From positions 186,001 through 250,000 of the forward strand of contig NZ_JAQSDA010000006.1 of NCBI RefSeq assembly GCF_029945685.1: a DNA stretch of 64,000 nt. Reading direction: 5' to 3'. The stretch's first letter is position 1; every line of letters starts with the position of its first letter. The DNA is from Polaromonas sp. (GTDB lineage Bacteria > Pseudomonadota > Gammaproteobacteria > Burkholderiales > Burkholderiaceae_C). A model generated the notes under the pieces. That model made no database searches. It was not told the origin of the DNA and saw nothing but the letters and a program-made list of their open reading frames with translations. The position numbers and the translations under genes were made by a program. This document shows positions 7,876 through 19,128 of the stretch, piece after piece.

Positions 7876-8310
7876 TCAGGCTCGCAGCATGAAATTGCCG
7901 TGGCCAAGGGCGATGGGCTTATCGGGGCTGGATTGCCATGCCTGGATGCGCAGATTAGCCACCCGCTGGCCCAGCTTGACCATAACGACGTTGGCATAGG
8001 TGTCCTGCGGTCGGCCCGAGCGCAGGTAATCAATGTTGAAATCGATGGTCTTGGGCAAGTCCCGGCTGTCCATGTGCCACAGCAGATAGAACAATCCGGC
8101 GCACTCCAGAAACCCCCCGGTGGCACCGCCATGCAGAGCCGGCAGGATGGGGTTGCCTATCAGTTTTTCCTGGAATGGCAAGACGCAGGTGAACTCCTCG
8201 CCCTTGACATCAATGCGCAAGTCCAGAAAACGTGCAAAGGGCACAGCCTGGATCACTTCGCTCCAGTCACCCTGGGCGCGCGCATGGTTAATTTGTTCGG
8301 TCCAATTCAT
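7876..8310 (-). CDS. PaaI-family hotdog acyl-CoA thioesterase
   Basis: 144 residues beginning MNWTEQINHARAQGDW. The start at 8310 is supported by GAGGAGGTG just upstream and a 4-nt ATGA overlap with the preceding thioesterase; the frame is open further upstream but that part overlaps the neighbour. The hotdog signature is LPALHGGATGGFLECAG (about 57-73), followed by the strand PKTIDFNIDYLRSG. Such enzymes release CoA from dead-end or over-accumulated acyl-CoAs. It is a paralogue of its neighbour at 8307-8783 and the two could form a heteromer. Confidence 0.85.
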   Translation of the reverse strand: MNWTEQINHARAQGDWSEVIQAVPFARFLDLRIDVKGEEFTCVLPFQEKLIGNPILPALHGGATGGFLECAGLFYLLWHMDSRDLPKTIDFNIDYLRSGRPQDTYANVVMVKLGQRVANLRIQAWQSSPDKPIALGHGNFMLRA

Positions 8311-8783
8311 CGTGGCACCTCCTCGTTGCGCAATACCGGTCGCCCGGAAGTAAACATGTAAATGCCGACTGCGGTGGCTATTGGGTCGTCCGACGTGTCG
8401 TGGTAGGCAGCGCCGCGAACGAACGCCAGTTCTGCAGTCAGCTTGTAGCAAACGGCCCCCCCCAGAATCGCACGCCCGGGCGTGGCGGGCTTGAGGTAGT
8501 CGATGCGCAAGTCCAGCGTGGCCATCGGCCGTATCTCCGGCAGCTTGACGAAAATCGCGAATCCGAACGCGGCGTCGAGCAGCGCAGTGATCACTCCGCC
8601 ATGCAAAACCCTGGTCTGCGGATCGCCCACCAGCGCTTCCTGGTACTCGACTTTGAGCACGCACCAGTCGGTGCGCACCGCGTGCGGCAGGAGGCCCAGT
8701 TCGCGGTTGTACGGCGACACATGGGCGAACTTCTGCCATCGCTTGGCGATTTCTTCTTCGTTGATGGTGTGTGTTTCTGTCAT
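8307..8783 (-). CDS. PaaI-family hotdog acyl-CoA thioesterase
   Basis: 158 residues. It has the hotdog signature TRVLHGGVITALLDAAFGFA (about 57-76) and the strand ATLDLRIDYLKPATPGRAI. The family hydrolyses acyl-CoA thioesters and commonly protects the CoA pool in aromatic and alicyclic acid pathways. It overlaps the metallo-hydrolase gene upstream and the second thioesterase downstream by ATGA at both ends, so all three are probably co-translated. Substrate not predictable from sequence. Confidence 0.85.
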   Translation of the reverse strand: MTETHTINEEEIAKRWQKFAHVSPYNRELGLLPHAVRTDWCVLKVEYQEALVGDPQTRVLHGGVITALLDAAFGFAIFVKLPEIRPMATLDLRIDYLKPATPGRAILGGAVCYKLTAELAFVRGAAYHDTSDDPIATAVGIYMFTSGRPVLRNEEVPR

Positions 8784-9847
8784 CTCGACATGTCTCCAGA
8801 CAAGGTGAGGGTGGGCTCTTCGCCGGCCGCCGTCACCGGATACCAGCGGGTCGCGGCTGGCGTTTCTTCATGGCGCACGTAGCCGGCGCGCTCCAGCCAC
8901 AGCAGGTGCGCCAGGGTTTCGCCCATGGCCAGGTAAGCATGCAGCGGGTCGCTCTGCGCGCCATAAACGGCGTAGCCGAGTTCGGTGGCATTCATGCCCC
9001 CCGCGCCCAGACGCGCCATGAACTTGCGCAGAGCCCGCTGGTGGTGCGCCACCAGTCCATGCGCGCGCTCGCCCCCGGCGTGGTAGACGCGGTGGTGGGC
9101 CGGTAGCACGTGCTCGATTTCCAGCCCGGCAATGGTGCGCAGGCTATCCAGGTAACGTGGCAGCGGATCGGTTTCGCCATAGGGCCATACACCGATGTTG
9201 GGTGTGATGCGCTCGAGCAACTGGTCGCCTGTGAGCAGCAACTTCAGCCTGGGCTCGTACAGGCAAATTTGTGCAATGCTGTGGCCACCAAGCACCAGCA
9301 CGTCGAAAGCATGATCGCCGATGTGCAGCGTTTGGCCGGCTTCGAGCGGCTCGACGCGAGTCGGCACGGCACAGGCCATGTTGCTTTGCAACACCCCGCC
9401 CACCACCTGCTGCGCGTCCTCCGGCGCCACCCCATGGCGGCGCATGAAGTCGATACAGTACGCGCGGTCGCCGGCGCTGACCACGTGCGTCTGCCGCGCC
9501 ACCGCCACCTCTTCCTCGCGCATCAGGATCGGCGCCCCGGTGCGCTCGTGCAGCCACACCGCCAGCCCGAGGTGGTCGGGGTGGTGGTGCGAGACGATGA
9601 TGCGCGTCAAGCCAGCCGCCAGCGGACCTGCCAATGCGCGCAGCCACAAGGCCCGGGCCGCCTCGCAATCGGCACCCGTGTCGAACAGGCACCAACCCTC
9701 GCTTTCGCGAATCAGGTAGATGTTGACGTGGTCGATGCCGTAGTCCACCGGCAGCGTGAACATCAGAATGCCGGGCAGGACCTCCTTCAGCGGCAGCCCG
9801 ACCAACCCGTCAATGGCTGAAGTAGCCGGGGAGGTGTTCATGTTCAC
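8780..9847 (-). CDS. Metallo-beta-lactamase-fold hydrolase
   Basis: 355 residues with the metal-binding motif SHHHPDHLG (about 86-94), FDTGAD before it, and later metal ligands in VLGGHSIAQICLYEP and LLTGDQLL; the C-terminal part VLPAHHRVYHAG adds a further His. MBL proteins of this length next to thioesterases often hydrolyse thioesters. Start: a GTG at 9847 overlaps the upstream stop as GTGA, while an ATG at 9841 would give a protein two residues shorter; neither has a clear ribosome-binding site. Translational coupling favours the GTG. Confidence 0.8.
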   Translation of the reverse strand: MNMNTSPATSAIDGLVGLPLKEVLPGILMFTLPVDYGIDHVNIYLIRESEGWCLFDTGADCEAARALWLRALAGPLAAGLTRIIVSHHHPDHLGLAVWLHERTGAPILMREEEVAVARQTHVVSAGDRAYCIDFMRRHGVAPEDAQQVVGGVLQSNMACAVPTRVEPLEAGQTLHIGDHAFDVLVLGGHSIAQICLYEPRLKLLLTGDQLLERITPNIGVWPYGETDPLPRYLDSLRTIAGLEIEHVLPAHHRVYHAGGERAHGLVAHHQRALRKFMARLGAGGMNATELGYAVYGAQSDPLHAYLAMGETLAHLLWLERAGYVRHEETPAATRWYPVTAAGEEPTLTLSGDMSR

Positions 9848-10985
9848 AAGCGTTTCGCCACTTCTTCGAGCATGACCTCGGTGGCACCACCGCCGATGGC
9901 CTGGACGCGGGCGTCGCGCACCATGCGCTCGATCGCAGCCTCGCGCATGTAGCCGAAGCCGCCGTGGAACTGCTGGCAGTCATAGACCACGTCGTTGACC
10001 AACTCGCCGCACAGCGCCTTGACCATCGACACCTCCTTGACGCATTCGCGCCCCTGCGCGTCGAGCCAGGCGGCGTGGTAAACGAGCTGGCGGCCGGCCT
10101 CGACCTGCGCCGCGCGCATTGCCAGGCGCTGGCGGATGGCCTGCTTGTCCCACAGCGTGGCGCCGAAGGCCTTGCGCTCGCGCACGTAGGCCAGCGTCAG
10201 CTCAATCGCGCGCGCAGCCTCGCCCATGGTTTGGGCGCCCAGCACGATGCGCTCGTTCTGGAAGTTGCGCATGATCTGGTAGAAGCCCTTGTTCTCTTCG
10301 CCCAGCAGGTTAGCGGTCGGCACGCGGCAGTCCTCGAACACCAGCTCGGCGGTGTCGCTGGACAGCCAGCCGCTCTTGTTAAGCGCGCGCCCGACCCGAA
10401 AGCCCGGCGTACCCTTCTCGACGATGAAGATCGAAATGCCGCGCGAGCCCTTGGCCGTCGGGTCGGTCTTGGCGGCGACGAAATACACATCGCCATGCAC
10501 GCCGTTGGTGATGAACATCTTGCTGCCGTTGAGCACCCAGTGGTCACCGTCGCGCACCGCGCGGGTGCGGATGCCGGCCACGTCGGAGCCTGCATCGGGC
10601 TCGGTGACCGCCACGGCGCAAATCTTCTCGCCGCGGATGATGGTGGGCAGGTAGCGCTCGAGCTGTTCTGGCGTGCCAAAGTTGGCTAGGTGCGGCGAGG
10701 CCATGTCGGTATGCACCATCACCGTCACGGCAAAGCCGCCGTAGGTGGAGCGGCCGAGTTCTTCGGCCAGGATCGCGCTGTACACCGTGTCGAGCTTGGA
10801 GCCGCCGTGTTTCTCGGCGTAGCGCACGCCGAGGTAGCCGAGCTCACCCATTTTGCGCAGCACCGCGCGCGGCACCATGCCTTCCTCTTCCCATGGCGCT
10901 GCCTGTGGCACCACCTCCTGCTCGACAAAGCGGCGCAGATTGTCCCGGAACTGCCGGTGTTGCTCGTCAAAATAAATCGGCTCGT

Positions 10986-10989
<4 letters not shown>
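9844..10989 (-). CDS. Acyl-CoA dehydrogenase, isovaleryl/citronellyl-CoA dehydrogenase-like
   Basis: 381 residues with AVTEPDAGSDVAG and LNGSKMFITNGV (FAD-binding middle domain). The C-terminal loop that carries Glu in medium-chain enzymes reads GGGATEVM, so it has no Glu there. Instead a Glu sits in helix G (NFQNERIVLGAQ), the place used by isovaleryl-CoA dehydrogenase. That suggests a beta-methyl-branched substrate. The start codon overlaps the carboxylase stop by 4 nt, placing it in one operon with biotin carboxylase, LiuC-like hydratase and carboxyltransferase: the module used to degrade leucine or citronellate. Electrons would pass to ETF. Confidence 0.85.
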
Positions 10990-13010
<2,021 letters not shown>

Positions 13011-13035
13011 CAGTCGCACGCCTTCATGCCAACAC

Positions 13036-13833
13036 TCAGACCTGCCGCCACACCGGCAGCCGCTTGCCAAAAAAGGCTGCAATGCCGTCGCGCCCTTCTT
13101 CGGTTTCCCAGGCGTCGGCCAGCTTGTCAGCGGTGTAGATCATGTTGGTGGGCAGATCGTGCGCCTGCACATAGGCCACAAGCTTCTTGGTGGCCGCCAC
13201 CGCGCCGGGCGCGCACTGCAGCAGGTCGGCGAGTTCGCGTTCAATGGCCGCGTCGAGCTGATCGGCCGCCACCACTTCTGAGAGCAGGCCCAGGCGCTGC
13301 GCCTCTGCCGCGCTCATGCGGCGCGCCGTCAGGAAGGTGCGCCGGGCGTTGGCTTCACCCATGCGCGCCACGACGTAGGGCGCGATATTGGCCGGCAGCA
13401 GGCCCAGGCTCACCTCGGTCAGCGAGTAGATGCCGGTATCGACCGCGATCGTGATGTCACAGACCGAGATCATGCCGACGCCGCCGCCATACGCGGGGCC
13501 ATTGATGCGGCCAATGACGGGCATAGGCAGCTCGTTCAGGGCGCGCAGCATGAGCGCCAGATCGCCGCTTTCGCCCACGCGCTCGGCCCGGCTCTTTTTC
13601 ATGTTGTCCTGCATCCAGCCCAGGTCACCACCGGCGCAAAAGGTCTTGCCGGTGCCGGTGAGCACCACCGCGCGCACGCCCGGCGCTACGGCCAGCCAAT
13701 CGACGGCACGGCGCAGCTCGCAGATCAGGGTGGCGTTGAGCGCGTTATGAGTGTCGGGGCGGTTGAGCGTGAGGCGGGCCACGCCGCGCGCGTCGACGAC
13801 CAGTTGAAGGGTTTCGTAGGTGGGCGTGTTCAT
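13036..13833 (-). CDS. Enoyl-CoA hydratase, methylglutaconyl-CoA hydratase (LiuC)-like
   Basis: 265 residues from ATG 13833 (MNTPTYETLQLV); a longer in-frame start exists but overlaps the neighbour. The crotonase signature is INGPAYGGGVGMISVCDITI, then LTEVSLGLLPANIAPYVV. The first catalytic Glu of crotonase is Gly here and the second is kept, which is the pattern I recall for LiuC-type 3-methylglutaconyl-CoA hydratases. It lies between the beta and alpha carboxylase genes, so it probably hydrates the carboxylation product to a 3-hydroxy-3-methylglutaryl-CoA-like compound. Confidence 0.85.
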   Translation of the reverse strand: MNTPTYETLQLVVDARGVARLTLNRPDTHNALNATLICELRRAVDWLAVAPGVRAVVLTGTGKTFCAGGDLGWMQDNMKKSRAERVGESGDLALMLRALNELPMPVIGRINGPAYGGGVGMISVCDITIAVDTGIYSLTEVSLGLLPANIAPYVVARMGEANARRTFLTARRMSAAEAQRLGLLSEVVAADQLDAAIERELADLLQCAPGAVAATKKLVAYVQAHDLPTNMIYTADKLADAWETEEGRDGIAAFFGKRLPVWRQV

Positions 13834-13843
13834 AGAGGTTCTC

Positions 13844-15439
13844 TTACATGCGGTAAACAGGGGTTGCCGTACTCGGCAACGCACGGCGCGCCGCCAGCGC
13901 CAGCGCCAGGCCCAGCACGTCGCGCGAGGCCGAGGGTTCGATCAGACCGTCGTCCCACAGCCGGGAGGTGGCGTAATAGGGATCGCTCTGGCGCGCGTAC
14001 TGCTCGCGTACCTTGCGTTCGATATCCAGCAGCCGCGCCTCATCAGCCGGGCCGCGCAGGTTAGAGCGTGCCAGCTCGACCATCACGTTGCTGGCAATGT
14101 CGGCGCTCATCGTGGCAACTCTGGCACTGGGCCAGGCGAACAGGAATTCGGGCTCAAAGCCGCGGCCGCACATCCCGTAGTTGCCGGCGCCATAAGAGCC
14201 GCCAACCACCAACGTGAGCTTGGGCACGCGCGCGCAGGCCATGGCATACACCATCTTGGCGCTGTGCTTGGCAATACCGCCACGCTCGGCCTCGGTGCCA
14301 ACCATGAAGCCGGGGATGTTCTGCAAAAACAGCAGCGGTACTCCGCGCTGGTTGGCCAGTTCGATGAAATGCGCGCCCTTCAGGGCCGACTCGGCCAGCA
14401 GCGCGCCGTTGTTGGCGAGGATGGCGACCGGCTGGCCGTGGATCGCGCCAAAGCCGGTCACCAGCGTATCTCCCCACAACGGTTTGAACTCGTGGAAAGC
14501 GCTGCCGTCGAGCAGCCGCGCAATGATTTCGCGCGCGTCGTAGGGCTGTTTGGGGTCGACCGGTACGACGCCATCGAGCTCAATCGGGTCGTAACGTGGT
14601 GCGCTGGGCGGCAGCGGCGGCACCATGGGCGGCTCGGGCGGCAGGCTGGCGACGATCTGACGCAGCATGGCCAGCGCCTGATGCTCGTCCTCGGCCAGGT
14701 GGTCGCTGACACCGGAGACACGGCTGTGCATCTCCGCGCCGCCCAGGGTTTCGCCGTCTACCACTTCGTTGATCGCGATCTTGACGATGGACGGGCCACC
14801 CAGATGAATGCGTGCGTTACCGCGCACCATCACCACTTCGTCCGACAGCGCGGGAATGTAGGCGCCGCCCGCGGTGCAACCGCCGAACACGGCCGAGAGC
14901 TGCGGCAGGCCAGCCTGCGACATGCGGCACTGGCGGTGGAAGCTGTTGCCGAAGTGGTCCTTGTCGGGAAACACGCGGTCCTGCTCCGGCAAAAAGGCGC
15001 CGCCGCAATCCACCAGGTACAGGCAAGGCAGGCGCAGGCGCTGGGCAATCTCCTGCGCCCGTATGTGTTTTTTGACGGTTTCATGGAAGAACGAGCCGCC
15101 CTTGACGGTGGCATCGTTGGCAATGAACATGCAGGGCCGCCCGGCCACCATCCCGACGCCGGTGACGATGCCCGCACCCGGCACCTCGTTGCCATACTGA
15201 TCCCAGGCCGCCAGCGGCGAGAGTTCCAGGAAGGCGCTACCGTCATCGACGATGAAGTCGATGCGCTCGCGCACCAGCAGCTTGCCGCGCTCGCGGTGGC
15301 GCTGGATGTGCGCGTCGCGCCCGCCGGTGGCCACCTCGGCCAGGCGTGCGCGCAGAAGAGCGATCTGACCCGCGTGGTGTGCAAGGTTGTCGCGGAAGCC
15401 CGGACCTTGCACATCGACCAGCGTTTGAATCACGGACAT
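13844..15439 (-). CDS. Acyl-CoA carboxylase beta subunit (carboxyltransferase), MCC type
   Basis: 531 residues. N-terminal carboxyltransferase half: GKLLVRERIDFIVDDGSAFL, NDATVKGGSFFHETVKKH, LVDCGGAFLPEQ, GGCTAGGAYIPALSDE. C-terminal half: LANNGALLAESALKGAHFIE, LFLQNIPGFMVGTEAE, GGSYGAGNYGMCGRGFEP. The NDATVKGG and FMVG signatures are those of methylcrotonyl-CoA carboxylase rather than of geranyl-CoA carboxylase as I recall it. It transfers CO2 from biotin to an enoyl-CoA and pairs with the alpha subunit at 10986. The hydratase gene follows 10 nt downstream. Confidence 0.9.
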   Translation of the reverse strand: MSVIQTLVDVQGPGFRDNLAHHAGQIALLRARLAEVATGGRDAHIQRHRERGKLLVRERIDFIVDDGSAFLELSPLAAWDQYGNEVPGAGIVTGVGMVAGRPCMFIANDATVKGGSFFHETVKKHIRAQEIAQRLRLPCLYLVDCGGAFLPEQDRVFPDKDHFGNSFHRQCRMSQAGLPQLSAVFGGCTAGGAYIPALSDEVVMVRGNARIHLGGPSIVKIAINEVVDGETLGGAEMHSRVSGVSDHLAEDEHQALAMLRQIVASLPPEPPMVPPLPPSAPRYDPIELDGVVPVDPKQPYDAREIIARLLDGSAFHEFKPLWGDTLVTGFGAIHGQPVAILANNGALLAESALKGAHFIELANQRGVPLLFLQNIPGFMVGTEAERGGIAKHSAKMVYAMACARVPKLTLVVGGSYGAGNYGMCGRGFEPEFLFAWPSARVATMSADIASNVMVELARSNLRGPADEARLLDIERKVREQYARQSDPYYATSRLWDDGLIEPSASRDVLGLALALAARRALPSTATPVYRM

Positions 15440-15463
15440 CCTGTTTCGTCCTTTGAAGCGCGG

Positions 15464-16034
15464 TCAGACCGCGGCGTAGCCACCATCGACCACCAACTCG
15501 GCACCCATGACGGTGGACGACTCATCGGAGGCCCCGGAACAGCACCACCGCCGACACTTCCTGATGCTGCACCGCCCGCCCGATTGGAGTGGTGCCGAGC
15601 AGCGATTTGTGATCGGCCGGATCGCTCAACAAGTCCTTTGTCATCGGCGTCTCGATGGCCCCAAGGTGAACCGAATTGACACGAATATTGAAAGGGGCGA
15701 GATAGGGCGCGCTGGCCATACTGAACAGCCGTACCTCGGCCTTGGAAGCCCCATAGGCACAGGGTGCGCCTAACGGCCGTAGATAGACAGGATGTTGATG
15801 ATCGAGCCACCACCTGCCTGCTTCATCGTCGGCACCCCCGTCCGCGTGCCGAAAAAGGGGTAGCGCACGTTGACGTTGAACATGCGGTCCCACTCCGCCG
15901 CGCTGGCGAACGCCCGCCGCGACGGTTTCGCCAATCCCGGCGTTCATGTCCGCGACAGGCAGCTCGCAATGGACCTGGCCCATGCCCATCGCACTGCCCG
16001 TCACCAGAATGACCTTGTCCTGTACTCGACCAAT
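15464..16034 (-). pseudogene. Decayed SDR gene (start lost, internal deletion, two frameshifts)
   Basis: Pieces of one SDR are readable in alternating frames. The N-terminus (GRVQDKVILVTGSAMGMG) has an AAGGAG upstream, but the expected ATG is ATT (16032-16034). A deletion joins GQVHCEL to the NAGIG region, removing the middle Rossmann strands. A missing C near 15773 creates a stop after NILSIYGR; the next piece, LGAPCAYGASKAEVRLFSMA, holds the YxxxK motif. An extra base near 15531-15537 shifts the frame before ASDESSTVMGAELVVDGGY and its stop. It is clearly non-functional as an enzyme and sits between the two carboxylase modules. Confidence 0.88.
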
Positions 16035-16056
16035 GACCTTCTCCTTGTCATGTGAT

Positions 16057-17046
16057 TCAGCGCACCGCCCCACAAATCTCTTGCATTCGCTGGCCGGCGC
16101 GAAATCCCTTGAGCGAGCCGCTGTGCATCACATGGCCCGACAGGGTGCGGCCGATGACGCGTTCGGCCAGAAGGGACGCCTCGATCAGCACCTCTAAATC
16201 GATGCCGGTCTCGATGCCCAGTTCCTGGCACATGAACACCATGTCTTCGGTGCAGATATTGCCGGCCGCGCCACCGTGCGTGTGACCCGCGAACGGACAG
16301 CCGCCCAGACCGGCGACCGAACTGTCGAACAGCCGCACGCCCATTTGCAAGGCGGCATAAACGTTGGCACCGCCGACGCCGCGCGTGTCGTGCAGGTGCA
16401 GGCCGATCTGAGCCTCCGGCACGATCGCGCGCACCGCGCCGACGCGGCGCTTGATCTCCTCGGGATTTGCCCAGCCCATGGTGTCGGCCAAGTAGACCGC
16501 CGGCAGCGGCACACGCCGGTCGGCGCAGGCATCGACCAGCCAGCGGACCTGATCGGTGAGGACCGACAGCGGCACGGCGCCACCGAGATTGCAGCCAAAA
16601 GCCGTGATCACGTAGGCCTTCTCCACCGGAATGCCTAGGGCGATGTAGCGGTCCAGCCAGCCGAGCTGGCGTTCGCGCATCTCGGCCACGCTGCAATTGT
16701 TGTTGCGCTGCGAAAACGGCTCGGTGGTGTAGAACATCAGCTTGCCGTCCAGGTCCACCTGTTCGCAGGCGCGCGCCCGCTCGAAGCCGTTGTCGTTGAG
16801 CCAGAGCGCCGTGTAGCGGGTGCCGGGACGCTTGACGATGGCGGCAAACAACTCGGACGTGTCGGCCATCTGCGGCACCGCACGCGGACTGACGAAGGAC
16901 GCCACCTGGATCTGCTTCAGGCCCGAGGCCGCCAACGCGTCAATCAGCGCGGCGCGATCCGCCAGCGGATAGGTTTGCTGCTCCATCTGGAAGCCCTCGC
17001 GCGGACCTTCCTCATGGAACTCGACGGATGCAGGTAAATCACTCAT
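16057..17046 (-). CDS. HMG-CoA lyase-like (DRE-TIM) aldol-cleaving enzyme
   Basis: 329 residues. Features: the N-terminal metal/catalytic loop EEGPREGFQ (family consensus EVGPRDGLQ), QVASFVSP, HLHDTRGVGGANVYAAL with metal-binding His residues, and SSVAGLGGCPF with the active-loop Cys. After that Cys the sequence is AGHTHGGAAGNICTED, about four residues longer than the AxGASGN of classical HMG-CoA lyases. It should split a 3-hydroxy-3-alkylglutaryl-CoA into acetoacetate or acetate plus a shortened acyl-CoA. The variant motifs suggest a non-standard substrate. GAGGAG precedes the ATG; the next upstream gene is a carboxylase alpha subunit 18 nt away. Confidence 0.82.
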   Translation of the reverse strand: MSDLPASVEFHEEGPREGFQMEQQTYPLADRAALIDALAASGLKQIQVASFVSPRAVPQMADTSELFAAIVKRPGTRYTALWLNDNGFERARACEQVDLDGKLMFYTTEPFSQRNNNCSVAEMRERQLGWLDRYIALGIPVEKAYVITAFGCNLGGAVPLSVLTDQVRWLVDACADRRVPLPAVYLADTMGWANPEEIKRRVGAVRAIVPEAQIGLHLHDTRGVGGANVYAALQMGVRLFDSSVAGLGGCPFAGHTHGGAAGNICTEDMVFMCQELGIETGIDLEVLIEASLLAERVIGRTLSGHVMHSGSLKGFRAGQRMQEICGAVR

Positions 17047-17064
17047 GGTAAAACTCCTCGGAAA

Positions 17065-19062
17065 TCAAGCGGCGGTGACTTCGGCCAGCACCTGGTGGCG
17101 CTCGACCATATCGCCCACTCGGCAGCGCAGGCTGCTCACGCTGCCTTCGAACGGCGCCGTGACGTGCAGCTCCATCTTCATCGATTCAAGCACGATCACG
17201 GTCTGGCCGAGGGCGACCGTCTCGCCGACCGCTGCCTTGACCGCGACCACCTTGCCCATCATCGGCGCGCCCAACTGACCGTCGGCTGCGGCGTCACCGG
17301 CGGCGCCCCCCAGATAGGGTTGCGCCGTAAACACGCTGCTGCCCAGCGCACTGGCGAGCTCGACCTGCTGCGCATCGCCCCGGATCGTCAGCTCCAGCGC
17401 CCGTCCGTCGCAATGCAACAGGGAGCTCCCGGCCGCCAGCGGCTGCAGCGAGGTGTTCACTTCCTGCTCGCCAATGACCAGGGTGCAGGCACCATGAACA
17501 TCACGGGCCGAAAAGCGCACCGGCCACTCGGTCGCACCGACCTTTAGCACCAGGGTCGGCTGGGGCGCGGCCTGAATTGGCCCACTACTCAGACGCCAGC
17601 CGGTAAAGTTGTCCCACAGGGTCCAGCAGCCCAGCGCGGGCGACTCGGCGCGCCGCTGCGCCAGCCAGTGCAGCGCCGCCGCCGCCAGGTGCTCCAGTGG
17701 AGGCGCCGCGGGGGCCAGCACGCCGCGCTGCGCATGGCGCTCGTCAATCAGGCGGGTGTGGAAGGTGGCATCGCGGGTTTCCGGCCATTCCAGCAGTTCC
17801 TGTAGGAATTCCAGGTTGGTGACCAGGCCGATCACCGTGCTCTCGCGCAATCCGGCCACCAGCGCCCGGCGCGCCGAGTCGCGATCGCTCGCGTGCGCGA
17901 TGAGCTTGGCGATCATCGAATCATAGTGCGGCGAGATTTCGTCGCCGCTGTCCACGCCGGACTCGATGCGCACGCCCGCGCGCGAAAAATCGACCACCTG
18001 CAGCCGCCCGGTGGCCGGCAAAAAGCCCGCAGTGGCGTCTTCGGCGCACAACCGGGCTTCGAAAGCGTGGCCGGTGCACTTCACGTCAGCCTGCGCCAGT
18101 GGCAAGCGGCCGGTGTCGGCAATGCGCAGTTGCAGCTCGACCAGATCGAGGCCGGTCACTTCTTCGGTCACCGGGTGCTCGACCTGCAGGCGCGGATTGA
18201 CCTCCAGGAAGTAATGCGCATCGCCCGTGACCACGAACTCCACCGTGCCCAGGCCGCGGTAGTTCACGCCGGCGGCCAGTTTTACCGCATCGGCCAGGAG
18301 GGCGGCGCGCAGTTGGGGGCTCAGGCCGCTGGACGGCGCCTCTTCGATCACTTTTTGGTGGCGGCGCTGCAAGGTGCATTCGCGCTCGAACAGGTGAATG
18401 GCATGGCCCTGGCCGTCACCGGCCACCTGCACCTCCAGGTGGCGCACCTGCGGCAGGTAGCGCTCGACGATCAGTTCGCCATTGCCGAAGGCTTTTTCCG
18501 CCTCGCGCATGGCGCTCTCGATGCGCCCTTCCAGCCCGTCCAGCGTGTCGATCACCGCCATGCCGCGGCCGCCGCCGCCGGCCACGGCCTTGAGCAGCAC
18601 CGGCAGCGTCATGCCGCGCACCAGGCCCAGCACCTCGGCCGGGTCGGTCATGCCGCCTTCGCTGCCGGGGATGACCGGCACGCCGAGGCGGGCCGCCTCG
18701 CGCTTGGCGCTGGCTTTGCCACCGACACGTTCGATGGTCTCGGCCCGGGGGCCGATGAAAGTGAGTCCGGCGGCTTCGAGGGCGCGCACGAAGTCCGCGT
18801 TCTCCGAAACGAAGCCATAGCCCGGATGGACGGCGTCGGCGCCCACGCGCCGGGCCGCCGCGATGATGGCCTCGATGTTCAGATAACTTTCGCTTGGCGC
18901 GGCGCCCCCGAGCTCAACCGATTCACCGATTTCGCGGACATGGCGGGCTAGACGGTCGGCACTGGAATGCACGGTGGCCACTTCCAGGCCGAGCTTGCGG
19001 CAGGTGCGGGCAATGCGGCAGGCGATCTCGCCGCGGTTGGCAATGAGGACTTTTTTAATCAT
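17065..19062 (-). CDS. Acyl-CoA carboxylase alpha subunit (biotin carboxylase + BCCP), second set
   Basis: 665 residues starting MIKKVLIANRGEIACRIART. Biotin carboxylase features: HPGYGFVSENADF, ATP loop AVAGGGGRGMA, FLEVNPRLQVEHPVTEEV. The C-terminal BCCP has VLESMKMELHV (biotinyl-Lys near 629). The combined length is that of MCC-type alpha subunits. The partner beta subunit is encoded immediately upstream at 19129, and the HMG-CoA-lyase-like gene follows after 18 nt, so the order is ACAD, hydratase, beta, alpha, lyase. This set differs clearly in sequence from the one at 10986-15439, implying a different substrate. Confidence 0.9.
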   Translation of the reverse strand: MIKKVLIANRGEIACRIARTCRKLGLEVATVHSSADRLARHVREIGESVELGGAAPSESYLNIEAIIAAARRVGADAVHPGYGFVSENADFVRALEAAGLTFIGPRAETIERVGGKASAKREAARLGVPVIPGSEGGMTDPAEVLGLVRGMTLPVLLKAVAGGGGRGMAVIDTLDGLEGRIESAMREAEKAFGNGELIVERYLPQVRHLEVQVAGDGQGHAIHLFERECTLQRRHQKVIEEAPSSGLSPQLRAALLADAVKLAAGVNYRGLGTVEFVVTGDAHYFLEVNPRLQVEHPVTEEVTGLDLVELQLRIADTGRLPLAQADVKCTGHAFEARLCAEDATAGFLPATGRLQVVDFSRAGVRIESGVDSGDEISPHYDSMIAKLIAHASDRDSARRALVAGLRESTVIGLVTNLEFLQELLEWPETRDATFHTRLIDERHAQRGVLAPAAPPLEHLAAAALHWLAQRRAESPALGCWTLWDNFTGWRLSSGPIQAAPQPTLVLKVGATEWPVRFSARDVHGACTLVIGEQEVNTSLQPLAAGSSLLHCDGRALELTIRGDAQQVELASALGSSVFTAQPYLGGAAGDAAADGQLGAPMMGKVVAVKAAVGETVALGQTVIVLESMKMELHVTAPFEGSVSSLRCRVGDMVERHQVLAEVTAA

Positions 19063-19128
19063 GTCCGACTCCCGCGGCGAATTGGATCATCAAGACGGTA
19101 AGGATGCGTTGCATGGCTGGCGTCCTGG

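Noticed and set aside
13820..15679. 619-codon plus-strand open frame opposite the carboxyltransferase
   Set aside because: Antisense shadow; no recognisable domain and no ribosome-binding site.
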